35,253 nt of DNA from a bacterium (GTDB taxonomy: Bacteria; Patescibacteriota; Microgenomatia; UBA1406; GWC2-37-13), in assembly GCA_021796235.1 (NCBI GenBank), contig JAJYOJ010000010.1, positions 1 through 35,253 of the forward strand, given 5' to 3'. Positions 15,173 through 23,750 of the stretch are shown piece after piece. Within the stretch, counting starts at the first letter, position 1. The number at the start of each line of letters is the position of its first letter. Under the pieces are notes generated by a model, which saw only the letters and a program-made list of their open reading frames with translations, was not told the origin of the DNA and made no database searches. A program made the position numbers and the translations under genes.

Positions 15173-15610
15173 ATGAAAAAAATTGCCGACGGGTTAAATA
15201 AACGGTTCTTAAAACTTGCCGATGCAGTAAGTTTTGGAATGGGTACTCCGACAAATATCCTTTTTTGGGTCTTGGCGGTCGGGGTTTGGTTTTTGCTCGG
15301 TATAACTCAAAAGGATTTGTTTACAAAAGGAAAATTTTTACCCGATTGGTTTACTTCAAATGCCTGGAACTTTCCCCTGAATACGATTACAACCCTGGCA
15401 GAACTTTATATCGGTTTTTTGGTTGCGGCTGCGACCAATCGAGCCGAACGTGAATTACGCAATATAATTGAGCAGATTAAATATACAATTAATAAAGTCG
15501 AAAAAATCAATACAAGTCAAAACAAAATTTTGGATCTGTTGATAAAATACCAGGAGAAGGAGATACGAGAGGAAAAAAAGATATATACGGAAGTAAAAAA
15601 AACTTCATAA
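15173..15610 (+). CDS. Low-affinity iron permease-like membrane protein
   Basis: The ATG at 15173 gives 145 aa, starting 5 bp after the mutM stop. Two hydrophobic segments (about 27-42 and 65-85) flank a short loop, and WNFPLNTITTLAELYIGFL resembles the NT-x-TT motif of the PF04120 (Fet4-like) family. The last 45 residues are a charged, probably coiled-coil tail. Members of that family are proposed low-affinity iron transporters, but the activity is poorly established, so the transport role is tentative. It probably shares a transcript with mutM. Confidence 0.5.
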   Translation: MKKIADGLNKRFLKLADAVSFGMGTPTNILFWVLAVGVWFLLGITQKDLFTKGKFLPDWFTSNAWNFPLNTITTLAELYIGFLVAAATNRAERELRNIIEQIKYTINKVEKINTSQNKILDLLIKYQEKEIREEKKIYTEVKKTS

Positions 15611-15657
15611 TCCAGTGAACAAGAGGCAAGAAATTGGTAAAATAAGGTTGTTTTAAA

Positions 15658-15731
15658 CGGGGCGTAGTTCAGATGGCCAGAACGTTGGGCTGGGGGTCCA
15701 AAGGTCGCGAGTTCAAGTCTCGCCGCCCCGA
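15658..15731 (+). tRNA. tRNA-Pro (anticodon GGG)
   Basis: A complete cloverleaf folds from 15658 to 15731. The 7-bp acceptor stem is CGGGGCG with CGCCCCG; the D stem is GTTC/GAAC; the anticodon stem is TTGGG/TCCAA with one G-U pair; the T stem is GCGAG/CTCGC. The seven-base anticodon loop CTGGGGG gives GGG at 15692-15694, reading proline CCC and CCT. The C1-G72 pair and discriminator A73 are typical of tRNA-Pro. CCA is not encoded, so it must be added by CCA-adding enzyme. A TAAAAT at 15638-15643 may be its -10. Confidence 0.93.
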
Positions 15732-15741
15732 CTTATAATCT

Positions 15742-16203
15742 ATGAAAAATAAAAGACCGGGCTGGGATGAGTATTTTATGCAGTTGGCCCAACTGATAAA
15801 AACAAGATCCAACTGTTTACGTAAAGCCTACGGTGCTATTATTGTCAGAGATTACAGAATTATTTCGACTGGTTATAATGGTACCCCGCATGGTGTAAAA
15901 AATTGTTTTGAGGGAGGCTGCGAAAGATGTACGCGTAGAGAAAGGGGAGAGATTAAAACCCACGAATATCAGGAAAGTTGTATCTGTATTCATGCGGAAC
16001 AAAACGCAATTATTCAGGCCGCTTATCTGGGAACTTCCACGAATAATTCCACAATGTATTCCACAATTACTCCCTGCTCAAGCTGCGCCAAGCTCATTAT
16101 CAACGCGGGAATAAAACGTTATGTTTATTTTGATCTTCATCACGATAGGGCGGGTTTAGATCTTCTCAAAAAGGCAGGAATTTTGGTTAAAAACCAGACA
16201 TGA
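15742..16203 (+). CDS. dCMP deaminase
   Basis: This 153-residue protein has the zinc-dependent cytidine/dCMP deaminase motifs HAEQNAI (His84, Glu86) and PCSSCAK (Cys112, Cys115), plus the Cys/His insertion typical of dCMP deaminases (CFEGGCERC and HEYQESC). It makes dUMP from dCMP, feeding thymidylate synthase, which is encoded at 28483-29454. It begins 10 bp after the tRNA gene and overlaps the next gene by 4 bp (ATGA). All catalytic residues are present. Confidence 0.9.
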   Translation: MKNKRPGWDEYFMQLAQLIKTRSNCLRKAYGAIIVRDYRIISTGYNGTPHGVKNCFEGGCERCTRRERGEIKTHEYQESCICIHAEQNAIIQAAYLGTSTNNSTMYSTITPCSSCAKLIINAGIKRYVYFDLHHDRAGLDLLKKAGILVKNQT

Positions 16204-17891
16204 TAAAAAGTTCTTTACTATTTATTGCCATTTTTTTTTTAGTAGCAAAATCGGTTTTTGCTTTTGACTTCAATAGTCCGAATAATAAATTCGGAATTCA
16301 TTTGGCGCAGCCCCATACGGAGGCAATTCAACAGGCCGCTAATCTTGTTAACTCCTCGGGCGGCGACTGGGGCTATATCACTTTGGTTATGCAGGAAAAT
16401 GATCGAAACACCCAAAAATGGCAGGATATCTTTGACCAGTTGCGCACTCTTCATCTTATTCCGATTGTTCGCTTGGCAACAACTGCCGAAGGAGAAAACT
16501 GGAAGCGGCCGACCAAAAACGATGTTGGTTCGTGGGTTCAGTTTTTGAACTCGTTAAACTGGGTGATTCAAAATCGTTATGTTATTTTATTCAACGAACC
16601 AAATCATGGACAGGAATGGGGAGGAGTTGAAGATGCTCAAAATTATGCAGATGTGACAAAAGAATTGGCTCAAGAATTAAAAAACTCAAACCCCGATTAT
16701 TTTGTCATGTTGGCGGCCTTTGATGCTTCAGCACCATCGTCTCCGCCCAATTTTGAAGATGAATATTATTTTTTACAAAACGTTATAAATAGAATAGGAA
16801 CAGACGATTTTCAAAAACTATTTGACGGCTGGGCGTCGCATTCCTATCCCAATCCGGGTTTTGCAGGAAGCGCATTGGGAAGCGGCCGGGGGACGGTCCG
16901 AACTTACCAGTGGGAAATTAATACGCTGAAAAATTTTGGTATCAGCAAGAATCTACCGGTTTTTATAACCGAAACCGGCTGGTCAGCAGATTCCCTCCCA
17001 CGTAACACCATTGCCAACAATTTAATCGAAGCCTTTGAAAATATTTGGTTACCAGATCCGCAGGTTATTGCGGTTACTCCTTTTGTTCTTGATTATCAAT
17101 CGCCGCCTTTTTTGGGTTTTTCCTGGCGCCAACAAGGCAGCGACGCTTTTTATCCGCAATATAATGCAGTTCAGAGTTTATCCAAGATTAAAGGCAAACC
17201 GAAACAAATAGAAAAGGCAGAGATTTCCGCTGATTTACCCAGTCAACTAGTTGTTAATTCAAGTTATCATTTTCATCTGACACTTAAAAATCTGGGAGAA
17301 AGCATTTTTGATCGCGATCAGGGATACTCATTCCGCCTCCAGGGCGGCACGCTTGGCGACTACTTCTTTTCTGATCTAAAAAATATTAAGCCTGGTATGG
17401 AAGTTGAGGTCGATCTTTCGTTAAAAACAGGAGAAGAAACAGGAAAAAAGAGCGTAAAGGTCGTCTTGACCAATTCAGCCAACGAAACAATAGCCGAAAG
17501 TGATTGGCAGGTTGAAACAAAACCCCTGCCGGAATTAAGTTTTATTGTAAACCTCTTTCCAAAACTTAAAACAATTGGCAACGATTTCGAGATTCAAGTT
17601 TTTGATAAGAATGAGGAACTGGTGTTTGATAAAACCGGAGTTAAAGTTCAAAATGGCAGCGGAATGTTGACAGATATTCAGAATATTGTTTTGGAACGAC
17701 CGTATCGAGTTGTTATCCTAAAGCCCTATTATCTGCCGCGTCAGACATTCGTGACATTTAAAGACGGTGAAAACCAAGCCGGGTTTAAGGCAATGCTTCC
17801 CCTAGATTTTAATCAAAACGGAAGATTGGATAGCGGGGATCTCTTAGCATTATTTAAAAACTTTCAGCTTTTCAAACTGCTTTTACCCTAG
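16200..17891 (+). CDS. Secreted glycoside hydrolase-like protein with dockerin-like tail
   Basis: The 563-residue protein has a signal peptide (residues 1-21, ending VFAFD). The first 320 residues resemble a (beta/alpha)8 glycosidase of clan A: FNEPNHGQEW (Glu133, likely acid/base) and VFITETGWSA (Glu258, likely nucleophile). A beta-sandwich-like region rich in VEVDLSL and VVLTN follows (about 340-440). At the end a single EF-hand-like loop, DFNQNGRLDSGDLLALF, looks like half of a type I dockerin or a calcium-binding repeat. It probably attacks a polysaccharide outside the cell. Which sugar is unknown, and no cohesin gene is seen here. Confidence 0.6.
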   Translation: MIKSSLLFIAIFFLVAKSVFAFDFNSPNNKFGIHLAQPHTEAIQQAANLVNSSGGDWGYITLVMQENDRNTQKWQDIFDQLRTLHLIPIVRLATTAEGENWKRPTKNDVGSWVQFLNSLNWVIQNRYVILFNEPNHGQEWGGVEDAQNYADVTKELAQELKNSNPDYFVMLAAFDASAPSSPPNFEDEYYFLQNVINRIGTDDFQKLFDGWASHSYPNPGFAGSALGSGRGTVRTYQWEINTLKNFGISKNLPVFITETGWSADSLPRNTIANNLIEAFENIWLPDPQVIAVTPFVLDYQSPPFLGFSWRQQGSDAFYPQYNAVQSLSKIKGKPKQIEKAEISADLPSQLVVNSSYHFHLTLKNLGESIFDRDQGYSFRLQGGTLGDYFFSDLKNIKPGMEVEVDLSLKTGEETGKKSVKVVLTNSANETIAESDWQVETKPLPELSFIVNLFPKLKTIGNDFEIQVFDKNEELVFDKTGVKVQNGSGMLTDIQNIVLERPYRVVILKPYYLPRQTFVTFKDGENQAGFKAMLPLDFNQNGRLDSGDLLALFKNFQLFKLLLP

Positions 17892-18530
17892 AAGCTTATT
17901 TAATTCGTGGACTCGTTGGGCAATGTCTTCTGCATTGACTAAAAAACTTCCAACAACTAAGAAATCTGGTTTATAGTTGAGAGAAGTTATCAGAGGAATT
18001 GTTTTATCGTTTATCCCGCCGTCCAAAAAGACTTTAGACCTATAGCCTGAAATACGCAGTTGTTCAATTTTCTTTAACGCTTCAGGTAAAAAATCTTGTC
18101 CTTGTAGTCCAGGACTTACAGACATTATTTGGATTGCCGGAAGTTGGCTTACCTCATATTTCGTTAAAAGATTTTCAACGGAATCTTCGGGATTTAAGAC
18201 AAGAGCGAGAGAAAAACTTGAGTATTTAGCAGTAAGCAACGAGTATTTGGGGTTTAAAGAAAAATGGAGAAAAACGGTTTCGATTTTAATATTGTTTTTT
18301 AGTTCATCCAGAAGTTTTAAGTCATTTTCATAATCTTTGGTCATTAGGTGAAAATCAAACGCAGCGTCGGTTGGTAGTTTTGGTAAATCTTCAATCCGAA
18401 TTGATTTATTTTGAACAAAAGCCCTGTCTTCGATATCAATCTGGAAATGCGGGAAATAAGGCAAAAGTTTTTCGACATTTGCCAAAAGACCCCCGGGACT
18501 TTTCTCCAAAAGGGCGGGTATTATTTGCAT
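17883..18530 (-). CDS. rpe: Ribulose-phosphate 3-epimerase, divergent
   Basis: This 215-residue TIM-barrel protein matches RPE best at the C-terminal half (IQIMSVSPGLQGQDF, VFLDGGIND, VVGSFLV). The N-terminal metal-site segments are diverged: IDIEDRAFV instead of the usual VD-x-MDG-x-FV, and FDFHLM instead of DVHLM. The acidic and histidine ligands appear retained. It interconverts ribulose-5-phosphate and xylulose-5-phosphate. The rpiB gene lies at 25158-25595, but transketolase is not in the window. It overlaps convergently with the glycosidase-like gene by 9 bp. A TAGAAT lies 6 nt before the ATG. Confidence 0.75.
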   Translation of the reverse strand: MQIIPALLEKSPGGLLANVEKLLPYFPHFQIDIEDRAFVQNKSIRIEDLPKLPTDAAFDFHLMTKDYENDLKLLDELKNNIKIETVFLHFSLNPKYSLLTAKYSSFSLALVLNPEDSVENLLTKYEVSQLPAIQIMSVSPGLQGQDFLPEALKKIEQLRISGYRSKVFLDGGINDKTIPLITSLNYKPDFLVVGSFLVNAEDIAQRVHELNKLLG

Positions 18531-18536
18531 ATCTTT

Positions 18537-18542
18537 ATTCTA
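18537..18542 (-). promoter_or_regulatory. -10 element of rpe (leaderless spacing)
   Basis: TAGAAT on the minus strand ends 6 nt before the rpe ATG at 18530. A transcript initiated there would start at or next to the start codon, with no room for a Shine-Dalgarno site. Confidence 0.4.
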
Positions 18543-18547
18543 CCATC

Positions 18548-18553
18548 TATAAT
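18548..18553 (+). promoter_or_regulatory. -10 element of M20 peptidase gene (leaderless spacing)
   Basis: A perfect TATAAT ends 7 nt before the ATG at 18561; a TTGCAT at 18525-18530 with 17-nt spacing could be the -35 box. It supports 18561 as the start rather than an upstream ATG within the rpe gene. Confidence 0.5.
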
Positions 18554-18560
18554 CTCATCC

Positions 18561-19880
18561 ATGTTTTCGGACCTCCTTAAATTTATTAGCATCCAGTCGG
18601 TTTCAACCGACTCAAAACGTTTTCCGGAAATTCTTAAGGCAGCCGAATTCCTAGAGACTAAACTTAAGAAGCTGGGATTTTCAGTTAAGTTTTATCAAAA
18701 ACCAAAAACTCCTCCTTTGGTTGTTGCGACGAGAATTATTTCAACTCAGACTAAAACAATTGGGATTTATGCACATTATGATGTCCAGCCCGAGGATCCG
18801 GCCGACGAGTGGGAAAGTCCGCCCTTCCTGTTGACAAAACGGGGGAAAAAACTTTATGGCCGGGGAGTTGCCGATGATAAAGGACATGTAATACAAATAA
18901 TTAATGCAACCAAACATTTAATCGAACAGAAAGAATTAAAAAATAATTTGGTTTTGCTTTTTGAGGGAGAAGAAGAGTCGGGGAGCGTTAATTTTGAGGA
19001 ATACGTTAAGGAAGCAAAAGAAACGCTGTCCAAAGTTGATGTTTTTTATGTTTTCGATATGGGGATGTTCGCCACAGGCATTCCGCAGATAGAATACGGC
19101 CTGAGAGGTCTTATCGATTTTGAACTTTTACTGCAAACCGGAATTCGGGATCTTCATTCGGGCAGTTATGGAAATAGAGTTTTAAATCCGGCCAATGTTT
19201 TAGCGGATTTATTTTCCCAAATGAAAGACGGAGCGACCAACAAAGTTTTGATTCCAGGTTTTTACGACAAAGTCAGATCCTTAGATAAAAAAGAGAGATT
19301 GTTATTGGGAGGCGCTGAACGAAGCGGTACAGCCCAGAAAGAAGAAGCCGGAGTTTTTGCTGTGGTTGACCTGGATAAAATACAGCCCTCGTTGTCGGCT
19401 AAAATTTTACCCTCACTTGATATCAACGGAATAATTTCTGGATACACGGGTGAAGGTTCAAAAACCATTATTCCCAAAGAGGCGCGAGTAAAGTTTTCGG
19501 TGAGGCTGGTTGAGTACCAAGATCCCGACGCGACAAGAAGCTTGATAACAAATTTTATTAAAAAACATCTGCCTGAAGGCGTTAAGTATTCAATCAAAAT
19601 TTATTCCCAGGCAGCCTTTTTTTATACAGATGTTAATAATGAATATATTCAAAAAACCGCAAAAATACTGGCGAAAGTATTTAAAAATGCAACGCGTTTT
19701 AATAGGTCTGGAGGCTCGGTACCGGCTGCGGAGCTTGTCCAGAGAATATTTAAAAAGCCAGTGGTTTTGACAGGCTTTATTTCTCCCGACAGCCATATAC
19801 ATAGTCCCGATGAAAACATCGATGCAGAAATGTTTAGTAAAGGTACAAGGGCTATAGAAGAAATTCTAGTCAATATTTGA
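18561..19880 (+). CDS. M20 family zinc dipeptidase/deacylase
   Basis: I chose the ATG at 18561 (439 aa). A longer reading from 18411 would run back through the start of the divergent rpe gene, and the promoter at 18548 supports the shorter form. The protein has the M20 metal site: AHYDVQP (His and Asp), GRGVADDKG, EGEEESGS (catalytic Glu-Glu), and FISPDSHIHSPDENI near the C-terminus. A lid domain lies between (DLHSGSYGNRVLNPA). Enzymes of this group cut dipeptides or N-acyl amino acids in the cytoplasm; the layout matches the Cys-Gly dipeptidase-like group. In a reduced genome, a role in using scavenged peptides is likely. Confidence 0.85.
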   Translation: MFSDLLKFISIQSVSTDSKRFPEILKAAEFLETKLKKLGFSVKFYQKPKTPPLVVATRIISTQTKTIGIYAHYDVQPEDPADEWESPPFLLTKRGKKLYGRGVADDKGHVIQIINATKHLIEQKELKNNLVLLFEGEEESGSVNFEEYVKEAKETLSKVDVFYVFDMGMFATGIPQIEYGLRGLIDFELLLQTGIRDLHSGSYGNRVLNPANVLADLFSQMKDGATNKVLIPGFYDKVRSLDKKERLLLGGAERSGTAQKEEAGVFAVVDLDKIQPSLSAKILPSLDINGIISGYTGEGSKTIIPKEARVKFSVRLVEYQDPDATRSLITNFIKKHLPEGVKYSIKIYSQAAFFYTDVNNEYIQKTAKILAKVFKNATRFNRSGGSVPAAELVQRIFKKPVVLTGFISPDSHIHSPDENIDAEMFSKGTRAIEEILVNI

Positions 19881-19913
19881 CTTAAACTTTATTTTCTGCT
19901 TCAATATAAATGA

Positions 19914-21218
19914 ATGGAAAAGAAAGTAATTTTTTTCGTTTTAGCCCTTGTTTTATTTTCAGCGCTTTCAAGTAACATTTTTGCCGCCCAGGCGATTCCT
20001 CTTCCGCCGCAACCGAATTTAAATCCGAGCTTTTTAGGAGAGACTCAATATTACACTGTTGATCTGCGGGGCAATGGAGAAACGGTAATTTCTGCCAAGT
20101 TTATTTTAGGCAATCAAACCAATTATCCCTTAAACCAAGTAAGTTTGAATGTTCCCCGGGTTAAACCGCAAGACCTTATCGTTTATCAAGTAATTCGTGA
20201 GCCGCAATGTATTTTATATGAACCAAACACAACGACCTGTGCAAAATATCAGGAGCCAGATTATTACAATTACTGGGGACCGGCAAAATATGAAAAAGCT
20301 GGTTTTACTCTTAAGGGCGATACAGTTGTAGTTAACCTTCCAACCCCGATTCAAAGCAATGCCAATGGAAGTTTTATGATCTATTACCGAGCCCTCGGTT
20401 ATACAAAAAAGAATCTTTTCGGTGCCTATAACTACGTTTTTACAACTTTAAAGGTTGAAGATCGCATACGCACGGTACAGGTCGGAGTTATGACAGATTC
20501 TGATCTTTACCTTGAGGGTCAGCGGGGAACTGTGAACTATAAATTTACCAGTGCACCGCTGTCTGCGGAGTCTTTAATAGTCAGACAGGGGGCAGCTGCC
20601 AATACCCAACTTGATAATTTTTATCAGCAGATTGGTCAAGGCACGATTGTTAAAACTGCGTCAGACCTTCAACCAGGAGAATCATATACAGTAAAAGGTT
20701 CCTATGCTGATTCGGCATTAAAGGTGTATGCCAATAAAATTCTTGCTGGTATAGGAGTCGTTTTTCTTGCTTTAATTTTAGTTATTTTTATTTTTAAAGC
20801 TCTTTTTAAGAATATTCCGTCCAGAAATTTGCTGTTAATAATTTTAACCAGTTTTCTAGCAGCTTTAGTAGTTTTTGGCTACACAGTTTTAGTTTTTTTT
20901 ATCAGGGTGTATTTCAATACTACGGGGTACAATTACGAACTCGTTTCCTTTTTTGATATTTTTATGGCCTTCAGTTTGATAGGAGTTTATGCGATATTTC
21001 TCATCCTTCCAGCCGTGGTTCTTGGTATCAAAAAGGGGGTCTGGTTTGGAATAGGACAGTTTGTTGCAACAATCGTCTGGCTCATGTTTTATTTTGCGGT
21101 AACATTGCTAATTCTTGTCGCCAGTGGCAGCTTTGCCGCGCCTGGAGTAGGGCAGCCTGTGCCTTTTATTAAGGGATCGGCGCCTGCGAGTTCTTCTACT
21201 TCTGATCAGATGAACTGA
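19914..21218 (+). CDS. Membrane protein with signal peptide and multi-pass C-terminal region
   Basis: This 434-residue protein has a cleavable-looking signal (residues 1-25, ending NIFAAQA), an extracellular region of about 240 residues, and four hydrophobic segments in the C-terminal 160 residues (near 278-295, 305-330, 343-368 and 374-405). The outer part has two Cys (QCILYEPNTTTC) that could form a disulfide. A low-complexity Ser/Pro tail ends the protein. I recognise no family. The region before the membrane segments is beta-rich, like a surface binding domain. It may be a surface-exposed receptor or part of the envelope; the sequence does not say more. It follows the M20 peptidase by 33 bp. 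Confidence 0.65.
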   Translation: MEKKVIFFVLALVLFSALSSNIFAAQAIPLPPQPNLNPSFLGETQYYTVDLRGNGETVISAKFILGNQTNYPLNQVSLNVPRVKPQDLIVYQVIREPQCILYEPNTTTCAKYQEPDYYNYWGPAKYEKAGFTLKGDTVVVNLPTPIQSNANGSFMIYYRALGYTKKNLFGAYNYVFTTLKVEDRIRTVQVGVMTDSDLYLEGQRGTVNYKFTSAPLSAESLIVRQGAAANTQLDNFYQQIGQGTIVKTASDLQPGESYTVKGSYADSALKVYANKILAGIGVVFLALILVIFIFKALFKNIPSRNLLLIILTSFLAALVVFGYTVLVFFIRVYFNTTGYNYELVSFFDIFMAFSLIGVYAIFLILPAVVLGIKKGVWFGIGQFVATIVWLMFYFAVTLLILVASGSFAAPGVGQPVPFIKGSAPASSSTSDQMN

Positions 21219-21239
21219 ATTTTTGTAGCTTATAGTCCA

Positions 21240-21269
21240 TTGACATTTTTCTCGGTAGCAATCTAGACT
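21240..21269 (+). promoter_or_regulatory. Promoter of dprA with leaderless spacing
   Basis: A perfect TTGACA (21240-21245) is followed after 18 nt by TAGACT (21264-21269). The dprA ATG at 21277 is 7 nt downstream, so the predicted transcript starts within about one base of the start codon. This is the best two-box example of the leaderless arrangement in the window. Confidence 0.6.
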
Positions 21270-21276
21270 CATTGTG

Positions 21277-22353
21277 ATGTCAGAAACTCCCTATTATGTG
21301 GCTTTTTCGCATTTATCTGGGATTGGACCGTTAAAGTTTGCGAAATTACGAGAGCTTTTTGGCACAGTCGAGCAGGCCTATAATGCAGAGAGAGGAGTTA
21401 TCAAAGAGCTTTTGGGCGACAATCTTACTGACAAGTTTTTTGCTTTTAAGACTCAGTTTGATCCGCAAAGGAAAACCCAAGAGATTGTTAAAAAGGGAAT
21501 ACAGATTATCACGCAAGAGATGGCAGCCTACCCGAACAGTCTTAAAAATATTCCAGATCCGCCCATTTGCTTATACGTGAAAGGCAGTATAAAGGTTTTC
21601 CAAAACTATCTTTTTTCCGTAGTCGGGACGCGAAAACCAACTCCATATGGTTCAGAGATTGCGAAAAAATTCAGCCACGAACTGGCGATCGCCGGATTTA
21701 CAATCGTCTCCGGAATGGCTTTAGGAATTGATACGATTGCTCATCAGGCGGCTCTGAATGTCGAAGGGAAAACGATTGCGATTTTAGGTTGCGGAGTTGA
21801 TATTATCTATCCGGCCAGCAATAGACCGCTGTACTTACAGATAATAAAACAAGGTGGGTGCATTGTCTCGGAATTTCCGCCCGGTCATCTTGTTAAACCC
21901 GGTCTTTTTATTGCCAGGAATAGAATTATCTCCGGCTTGAGTCGCGGAGTTCTGGTCATTGAGGGCGCTGCCGACTCCGGAGCCTTGATCACGGCAAGAT
22001 ATGCAGCAGTTCAGGGGAAGGAGGTTTTTGCTCCACCGGGGCCTCTGGGCTCGACCATGTCGGCGGCGCCCAATATACTTCTTAAACAGGGAGCAAAGTT
22101 TGTCACAGAGACTTCGGATATTCTGGAAGAGTTTAATTTAAAATTGGTGCCGCGAGAGGAAAAGAGGATCGAGGAAGAGTTAAACGAACCGGAAAGAAAG
22201 ATTTTTTCGGTTTTAAAAATGGGTCCTCATTTTGTCGAAGATCTACGCACGGTAATTGATATGCCTGTTCCGCGAATTCTTGAAATAATATCGATGCTCG
22301 AAATAAAAGGAATAATTTTAAAAAACAATGACGGCAAATATGAAACACGCTAG
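21277..22353 (+). CDS. dprA: DNA processing protein DprA
   Basis: This protein of 358 aa starts at the ATG at 21277; a GTG one codon upstream is also in frame. The Rossmann-like DprA core is clear: VVGTRKPTPYG, FTIVSGMALGIDTIAHQAAL, ILGCGVDIIYPASN, the downstream RNRIISGLSRGVLVIEG and the SGALITARYAA loop. The C-terminus is a winged-helix domain (about 285-355). DprA binds incoming single-stranded DNA and loads RecA during natural transformation. Together with ComM on the minus strand at 25615-27135, it suggests that this organism can take up DNA, as reported for many CPR genomes. The full comEC/com set is not in the window. Confidence 0.95.
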   Translation: MSETPYYVAFSHLSGIGPLKFAKLRELFGTVEQAYNAERGVIKELLGDNLTDKFFAFKTQFDPQRKTQEIVKKGIQIITQEMAAYPNSLKNIPDPPICLYVKGSIKVFQNYLFSVVGTRKPTPYGSEIAKKFSHELAIAGFTIVSGMALGIDTIAHQAALNVEGKTIAILGCGVDIIYPASNRPLYLQIIKQGGCIVSEFPPGHLVKPGLFIARNRIISGLSRGVLVIEGAADSGALITARYAAVQGKEVFAPPGPLGSTMSAAPNILLKQGAKFVTETSDILEEFNLKLVPREEKRIEEELNEPERKIFSVLKMGPHFVEDLRTVIDMPVPRILEIISMLEIKGIILKNNDGKYETR

Positions 22354-22361
22354 CAACAATT

Positions 22362-23750
22362 TCAGTTTTTCCCTAACTTTTTTAGCCAATACCTAAACTG
22401 TTCGCTTCGGTGTTTATAGTCTTTAAAAAGTCCGAAAGACGGGGCGCCGGTTGAGAAAAGGGCAATCGTATGTCTGGGACAATGTTTATACACTAATTGA
22501 ACAGCCTCTTTCATGGATTTGACGAGAAACCATTTCGATTGAGTATTTAGTAGGAAGTATTTAGTATTGAGTATATTCAATATTTTTTCTCCAACCGGTG
22601 GAAATAAAATAATAAGGGGAACTTTTTGTTTTTTAACCTCTTCGATAACCGGAATGAAGTCCTGACCACGGTCAAAGCCTCCTAAGAATAAAACACCGAT
22701 CTCGCCGGAAAAAGTTTTGAGGGAATTTAATGTGGCTTGAGGAATTGTAGCGAGAGCATCATCATAAAAGGTGATTCCTTTATAAGTTCCAACCCTCTCC
22801 AATCTTCCCGCCAGCGGTTTAAAAGTTTTAATTGCTTTTTCAACATCCTTAGTATCGATTTTTAGAATTTCGGCAACGGTTTTTACTGCTTCAAGTTGTT
22901 GTTCGATTGCCAAACCTGATCCGTCAAATCCTAGATCGTAGGAACCGGTTTTTTCGGCAAGAGATTCGAGTTCTGGGAAGCTATTGTTATAAACAAAATA
23001 ATCGTCGTTTTTTTGCCAGAGCACAATATTTTGCTTAGCTTTGAAATAACTTGTGAAATCGGAATAGTCCAGATGTTCGGGGTAGATGTTTAAAAAAACT
23101 GCAATATGAGGGCTTTTTTTTAGATCCCAGAGCTGATGAGAGGAGAGCTCAAGGATTGCCCACGGGACAAGCGCAGATTCTGTCCCGATTCCCGTCCCGC
23201 CTGTGCTCGTTACCTGCGCGCTGTCGTGACTCCTCCGAATCGTGCCACCTGCGCTTGTTGATCTATTTATCCCTAAAAGCTCCAGCGCTGGTTTTCCGAT
23301 GTTGCCGCCGATTTTCACATTAAAGCCGACAGTTTTCAAAAGATGATAGATCAGTGAGGAGGTCGTACTTTTGCCTTTAGTGCCTGTTATACCGATAATT
23401 TTTCCTTTAAAATTTTCAAAAAAAAGCTCGGTTTGGGAGGTTAAAACAGATTTATTAGCATTCAAAATAAACTGAATTTCCGGCAAAAGGGGAGAAATAC
23501 CCGGGGTTTTTATGATTACTTCATAATCTTCAAGACCCTGAAGATAGTTGCTTCCCAAGTTTAATTTTAATTGCCTATCTGTTTTAAGCTTTTGTTGTAC
23601 AGACTTAGGAAACTCTTCCAAAAGATTCTTGTCGGCAATGATCAATAATTTTTTTGGGAAAAGATTACGTAAAACTTGATAAGTTGATAAACCTTCTCGA
23701 CCCAGTCCCAAAATTAAAACTGATTTTTCCTGTAAATTGGTAAGTTTCAT
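22362..23750 (-). CDS. murD: UDP-N-acetylmuramoyl-L-alanine:glutamate ligase, MurD type
   Basis: The ATG at 23750 overlaps the murL stop (ATGA), giving 462 aa. A Mur-ligase P-loop GTKGKSTT (about 123-130), NIYPEHLDY (about 221) and GGFDRGQDF identify MurD. It adds glutamate to UDP-MurNAc-L-Ala. Residues 164-195 are an in-frame insertion rich in Gly, Ser and Thr, encoded by a GC-rich element (23167-23258), placed just before the conserved ELSSHQL strand. With murL directly upstream, this is probably the MurD2 type that adds L-glutamate, later epimerised. No murI gene is in the window. The insertion lies in a loop, so activity may be retained. Confidence 0.85.
   Translation of the reverse strand: MKLTNLQEKSVLILGLGREGLSTYQVLRNLFPKKLLIIADKNLLEEFPKSVQQKLKTDRQLKLNLGSNYLQGLEDYEVIIKTPGISPLLPEIQFILNANKSVLTSQTELFFENFKGKIIGITGTKGKSTTSSLIYHLLKTVGFNVKIGGNIGKPALELLGINRSTSAGGTIRRSHDSAQVTSTGGTGIGTESALVPWAILELSSHQLWDLKKSPHIAVFLNIYPEHLDYSDFTSYFKAKQNIVLWQKNDDYFVYNNSFPELESLAEKTGSYDLGFDGSGLAIEQQLEAVKTVAEILKIDTKDVEKAIKTFKPLAGRLERVGTYKGITFYDDALATIPQATLNSLKTFSGEIGVLFLGGFDRGQDFIPVIEEVKKQKVPLIILFPPVGEKILNILNTKYFLLNTQSKWFLVKSMKEAVQLVYKHCPRHTIALFSTGAPSFGLFKDYKHRSEQFRYWLKKLGKN
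23167..23258. repeat. GC-rich inverted-repeat element inserted in murD
   Basis: Ten-base inverted repeats ACAAGCGCAG (23167-23176) and CTGCGCTTGT (23249-23258) bound a 92-bp GC-rich segment, read in frame as part of murD. Internal CGATTC/GAATCG pairs extend the fold. It shares blocks with the element in murL in the same order and orientation: CAGATTCTG near one end, CTGCGCGCTGTCG (23214-23226) and CTCCTCCG (23230-23237). The segment differs sharply in base composition from the AT-rich gene around it. Confidence 0.75.

Noticed and set aside
18411-18560. Upstream extension of the M20 peptidase
   Set aside because: It runs backwards through the start of rpe, encodes no family sequence, and a TATAAT lies 7 nt before the ATG at 18561.
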